Assembly: GCA_018268575.1 (NCBI GenBank)
Contig: JAFDWF010000185.1
Coordinates: 1 to 64,000, forward strand
DNA from: Actinomycetota bacterium
GTDB lineage: Bacteria > Actinomycetota > Thermoleophilia > Solirubrobacterales > 70-9
Direction: 5' to 3'
DNA length: 64,000 bases
The position numbers and the translations under genes are program-made. The notes under the pieces are model-generated. The model made no database searches. It saw only the letters and a list, made by a program, of their open reading frames with translations, and was not told the DNA's origin. This document shows, piece by piece, positions 61,155 through 64,000 of the stretch (the stretch's first letter is position 1; each line of letters starts with the position of its first letter).

Positions 61155-61436
61155 TCAGGACTGGCCGGGAGCCATGGTCCAGCCCGCGACGATGATCACG
61201 ATCCCGATCGCCGAGATCGCGAGGCCGGCGTACTGCAGGAGGCCGGCGATGCGCGGGGGCTCGATCGGCTCCACCGCTTCGCCGCGCCGTTCGCGCACGT
61301 AGCGCTCGTCCCGATGCGCCTCCTCGAGCCGCCGTTTGATCAGCGTCCCGGCCAGCCCGGCAAGCACGCCAATAACGAGGATGATCGTGCCGATCAGGTA
61401 GAAGCCCCCCGAGGAGTCGACGGTTTCCGGGATCAC
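61155..61436 (-). CDS. small two-TM membrane protein
   Basis: In this 93-residue protein TM segments at about 10-30 and 64-86 flank a charged loop (EEAHRDERYVRERRGEAVE). GTG 61436 is chosen because the frame before it looks non-coding. The function is unknown. Confidence 0.6.
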   Translation of the reverse strand: MIPETVDSSGGFYLIGTIILVIGVLAGLAGTLIKRRLEEAHRDERYVRERRGEAVEPIEPPRIAGLLQYAGLAISAIGIVIIVAGWTMAPGQS

Positions 61437-61531
61437 GCAGGCGACTCTAGTCGGCTTCTCACCTCGGCCCGCACACCAGGCGAGCGGCGCGACCGTCGCC
61501 CCCTTCATCCGGCGCGGATACGGTGTGGGGC

Positions 61532-61963
61532 GTGGACCAGCGGATCAGCCTGATCACCCTCGGCGTCGCCGACCTCGCTCGTGCCCGCGACTTCTACGCG
61601 GCGCTCGGCTGGCGCTACCAGGAGGTGCAGGAGACGGTGTTCGTGCAGGCGGGCGGCTCCGCGGTCGTCCTCTGGGAGCGGGGGAAGCTCGCCGACGACG
61701 CCGGGATCGAGGACGCGGGCGGCGAGGGCTTCGGCGGCATCGCCCTGGCCCAGAACGTGCGCTCGCGCGAGGAGGTCGATGGGGTCATCGCCGCCGCCGA
61801 GGCGGCGGGCGCGACGATCACCAAACCGGCGGCGGAGACCTTCTACGGCGGCTACGCCGCCTACTTCGCCGACCCCGACGGCCACCTCTGGGAGATCGCC
61901 CACAACCCCGGCTTCACCCTGCGCGAGGACGGCTCCCTCGTCCTGCCGGACTTCAGCGCGTAG
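61532..61963 (+). CDS. VOC-family (glyoxalase-like) protein
   Basis: A 143-residue protein with two beta-alpha-beta-beta-beta modules (ISLITLGVADLARARDFY, then GYAAYFADPDGHLWEIAHNP, with the family PDGHLWE metal-ligand motif). It is a metal-dependent lyase, dioxygenase or resistance protein. GTG 61523 is an alternative start. Confidence 0.85.
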   Translation: MDQRISLITLGVADLARARDFYAALGWRYQEVQETVFVQAGGSAVVLWERGKLADDAGIEDAGGEGFGGIALAQNVRSREEVDGVIAAAEAAGATITKPAAETFYGGYAAYFADPDGHLWEIAHNPGFTLREDGSLVLPDFSA

Positions 61964-61996
61964 TCGGTCTCATCGCGTCCGGGGCGCCGCGAGCGC

Positions 61997-62842
61997 TCAG
62001 CCCTTCGGGCTCGGCGTGCCGGTCAGGCGACCGTTCACGGCGTCCATCACCCGGGCGGGGGTCACTCCGCTGAGCGCCGCCTGGACCCGCACGTCGACGC
62101 CGACCGGGTAGCGCGCCTTCGGCCGCGTCGCGGTCAGCGCCCGCTCGATCGTCGCGGTCACCGTGTCGACCGGTTTGGCCAGCTTCTGGATCCGCGGGAT
62201 CGCCCGCCGCATCCCGTCGAGGTGCTCGCGGTAGAGATCGCGGTGCGCGGCGCTCATCTCCGCCGCCCCGGTCTCGAGCGTCGCCGGCGCCTCGCGCCAG
62301 AGGTCGGTGTCGGTCATCGCCGGCTCGACCAGGACGACCTTCACGTGCCAGGGCCGCAGCTCCACCCGCCAAGCGTCGGCGATCGCCTCGATCGCGAACT
62401 TGGAGGCGTTGTAGGCGCCGGTCATCGGCGTCGAGACGAGGCCGCTGAGCGAGGAGACGAAGACGATGCGGCCCCGCGCGGTCCGCAGCCGCGGCAGCAC
62501 CAGGTTGGTGAGGGCGACGGCGCCGACCACGTTGACCTCGAACTGCTCGCGCAGGTCGTCGGCGGAGAGCGTCTCGAGCGGGCCGGAGACGACGATGCCG
62601 GCGTTGTTGACGATCGCGTCGAGGTGCGGCGGCAGTGCCTCGTCGAGCGCCGCGGTCTGCGCGTCGTCGGTTACGTCCAGCTGCAGCGGCCGCACCTGGT
62701 AGTCCGCCGCCTCGGCGATCAGCGCCTCCCCGTCGGCGGCCTGCCGGACGGTCGCGTAGACGGTCCAGCCGGCGCGGGCGAGGCGCAGGGCGGTCGCCCG
62801 GCCGATCCCGCGACTGGCTCCTGAGATGAGGACGCTCGGCAC
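61997..62842 (-). CDS. short-chain dehydrogenase/reductase
   Basis: A 281-residue classical SDR with cofactor loop SGASRGIGRATAL, NNAG motif (AIVNNAGIV), Ser in FVSSLSG and the YNASK active-site motif. The substrate is unknown. Confidence 0.92.
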   Translation of the reverse strand: MPSVLISGASRGIGRATALRLARAGWTVYATVRQAADGEALIAEAADYQVRPLQLDVTDDAQTAALDEALPPHLDAIVNNAGIVVSGPLETLSADDLREQFEVNVVGAVALTNLVLPRLRTARGRIVFVSSLSGLVSTPMTGAYNASKFAIEAIADAWRVELRPWHVKVVLVEPAMTDTDLWREAPATLETGAAEMSAAHRDLYREHLDGMRRAIPRIQKLAKPVDTVTATIERALTATRPKARYPVGVDVRVQAALSGVTPARVMDAVNGRLTGTPSPKG

Positions 62843-62952
62843 TGCCCGACCCTATCTTGCAGCGTTCGATGTCGCAATCGGCGGGGACCCTTGCTCATCC
62901 TCGACGAACTCGGCGACGGCCTCGGGCCCGCTCACCGACCGAGGAACCAGTT

Positions 62953-63390
62953 TCACCGCTCGGCGGAGCCATGGAGACCCGCGATTCCGAGGCCGGCGCG
63001 CTCAGCCGCCTTGGCGAGGTCCCGGTCCCAGGTGACGACGACGACTTCCTCGTCTCCTAGCTCGAGCGCGGTTGCCAGGTGGACCGCGTCGTAGCCACGC
63101 AGCCCGAAGTTTTCGGCGTGCCGACCCGCGCTGATGGCGAGCTCCTGATCGACCCCGACCGTGATCAGCTCGCCATAGGCCTCCTCGAAGCCCGCAAGCG
63201 CTTCCCGGTGCCCTGCTTCTCCGAGGCGACCGAGGCGCCGAGCGGCGGCCAAGGCGGCACGGCCCTCGGGATAGGCGAGGATGCTCGACGCTGCCGGATA
63301 GGTGTCGTCCCAAAGCTCGGCAGCAAGGTCGGACCCGTCCTCGTCGACGATCAGCTTGACCAACGCCGAGGTGTCGAAGTAGAAGATCAG
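62953..63390 (-). CDS. PIN-domain (VapC-like) toxin
   Basis: A 145-residue RNase. The first strand FYFDTSALVK carries the catalytic Asp, but no ATG, GTG or TTG lies upstream of it. CTG at 63390 overlaps the antitoxin TGA and is the best start. A TTG at 63363 would cut the Asp off. Later acidic sites are Glu in AYGELI, Asp in GYDAVHLATAL and Asp in VVTWDRDLAKAA. Confidence 0.82.
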   Translation of the reverse strand: MIFYFDTSALVKLIVDEDGSDLAAELWDDTYPAASSILAYPEGRAALAAARRLGRLGEAGHREALAGFEEAYGELITVGVDQELAISAGRHAENFGLRGYDAVHLATALELGDEEVVVVTWDRDLAKAAERAGLGIAGLHGSAER

Positions 63391-63662
63391 GCCCGTTGCT
63401 CGGGGACGAGGTCGGAGACCGAGCGGGCGCCTTTCACGCGCGCTGGGCGGGGTGACCGAGTCCTCGCGGCAGGGATCCGCACCAAGCCTCGGCGGGCGAG
63501 GGCCTCGAGCGGCCTCTCCCCGAGCCCGCTCAGTCGGGCCACGGGCCGGCCGCGCCGGGTGACGACGATCTCGCTGCCGGCCTCGACGCGCTCCAGATAC
63601 TCGCTGAGGCGGTCGTGCAGCTCGCGAACGCCAACTTCGGCCTCGGCTCGATGTAGCGTCAT
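63387..63662 (-). CDS. Phd/YefM-type antitoxin
   Basis: A 91-residue protein. VGVRELHDRLSEYLERVEAG and IVVTRRGRPVARL are the family fold that binds DNA and represses its own operon. The C-terminal tail would wrap the toxin. It is coupled to the PIN gene. Confidence 0.88.
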   Translation of the reverse strand: MTLHRAEAEVGVRELHDRLSEYLERVEAGSEIVVTRRGRPVARLSGLGERPLEALARRGLVRIPAARTRSPRPARVKGARSVSDLVPEQRA

Positions 63663-63774
63663 ATGAAGAGGCTAGCAGCTACATTGGAGCGCCTCATCCC
63701 GTGATTTGGTCTGGCGGGAGTGCCACGACAACGCTGTGAGATCCCTTTCCGGGTGAGCGTCGCGGTCGGGACCC

Positions 63775-64000
63775 TTACCGCTCCCGGACCGCGTAGGTCA
63801 GGTGGGTCACCCGCGGCGTCGGCTCCGCGCCGACCGGTTCGAGGGCCACGCGGCCCGCGTCGACGCCCTCGAACAGGCGGATCCCGGAGCCGAACAGGAC
63901 GGGGGAGAGCGCGATCGTGAACTCGTCGACCAGGCCGGCGTTCAGGTACTCCTGGATCGTCGTCCCGCCGCCCGCGATGCGGACGTCGCGGTCGCCGGCG
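63775..64000 (-). CDS. RibD/dihydrofolate-reductase-like protein, C-terminal part
   Basis: The last 75 codons read DVRIAGGGTTIQEYLNAGLV, then DEFTIALSPVLFGSGIRLF, and end HLTYAVRER. This is the C-terminal part of the RibD_C/DHFR-like family. The rest lies beyond the right edge. Confidence 0.85.
   Translation of the reverse strand, partial: AGDRDVRIAGGGTTIQEYLNAGLVDEFTIALSPVLFGSGIRLFEGVDAGRVALEPVGAEPTPRVTHLTYAVRER

Overview
The window is high-GC actinobacterial DNA. It consists of a host backbone (1-1453 and 44729-64000) and one complete integrated phage (attL 1518-1539, attR 44707-44728). An actinobacterial-type SOS box in front of lexA, very GC-rich host codon use and many TTG/GTG starts point to Actinomycetota. 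Gene content looks most like Thermoleophilia/Solirubrobacterales, but that placement is an inference.

Host left flank: the 5' end of what looks like a class C group II intron (1-112, minus) lies directly behind the terminator of the RNase P RNA gene (rnpB). Next come lexA with its SOS box and a tRNA-Leu(GAG) gene. The phage integrated into the 3' end of this tRNA and restored it with a 22-bp core repeat.

Prophage (about 43.2 kb): the left end holds a tyrosine integrase, an excisionase-like HTH protein, small DNA-binding proteins, a full-length sigma-70-family factor and a GH25-like lysozyme candidate. A long minus-strand late module (33447 down to 7404) encodes podovirus-type morphogenesis: large terminase, decoration proteins, P22-like portal, scaffold, major capsid protein, a decapeptide-repeat tail fibre, a polysaccharide-lyase-like protein, a pectate-lyase-fold tail spike, adaptor, tail nozzle, internal virion proteins and a 2178-residue ejection protein with two peptidoglycan-cleaving domains. 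A lone plus-strand two-TM gene (holin candidate) sits inside this module. The right part is accessory and early. It has a plus-strand lipoprotein moron, an operon of small genes including ardA, and a minus-strand set with a C5 DNA methyltransferase, an HNH nuclease, a holin-like 54-residue protein and the small terminase. Small regulators sit near attR. No DNA polymerase, helicase or primase was recognised, so replication probably depends on the host.

The most unusual prophage signal is in the ardA operon (35.2-37.8 kb). Four genes share a leader (ATCCACT[A/G]GA...TTGGAG-ATG). Two of the genes end in a TAG that runs straight into a mini-tRNA-like fold made only of an acceptor stem and a T-arm with a canonical TTCGATT loop. 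The two folds have different T-stems but the same architecture. Other notable non-coding signals are a promoter/leader-peptide/terminator attenuator (42.8-42.9 kb), a 32-bp-period operator (44.4 kb) and integrase arm-type repeats at both ends plus an internal copy.

Host right flank: a YCII protein, an HhH/HTH regulator, and a seven-gene minus-strand operon. That operon has an APC permease, FGGY kinase, AraM/EgsA-like glycerol-1-phosphate dehydrogenase, AraL-like HAD phosphatase, TIM-barrel protein, GntR regulator and GlpD-like dehydrogenase, with a palindromic operator over its promoter. It looks like a polyol-phosphate pathway of unknown substrate. After it come a secreted trypsin-like protease, about 700 bp of non-coding DNA packed with long hairpins separated by a recurring GTCACG(A/G)AGACG motif, an XRE regulator, thrC, two alpha/beta hydrolases, dtd, a VOC protein, an SDR, a Phd/PIN toxin-antitoxin pair and a partial RibD/DHFR-like gene at the right edge.
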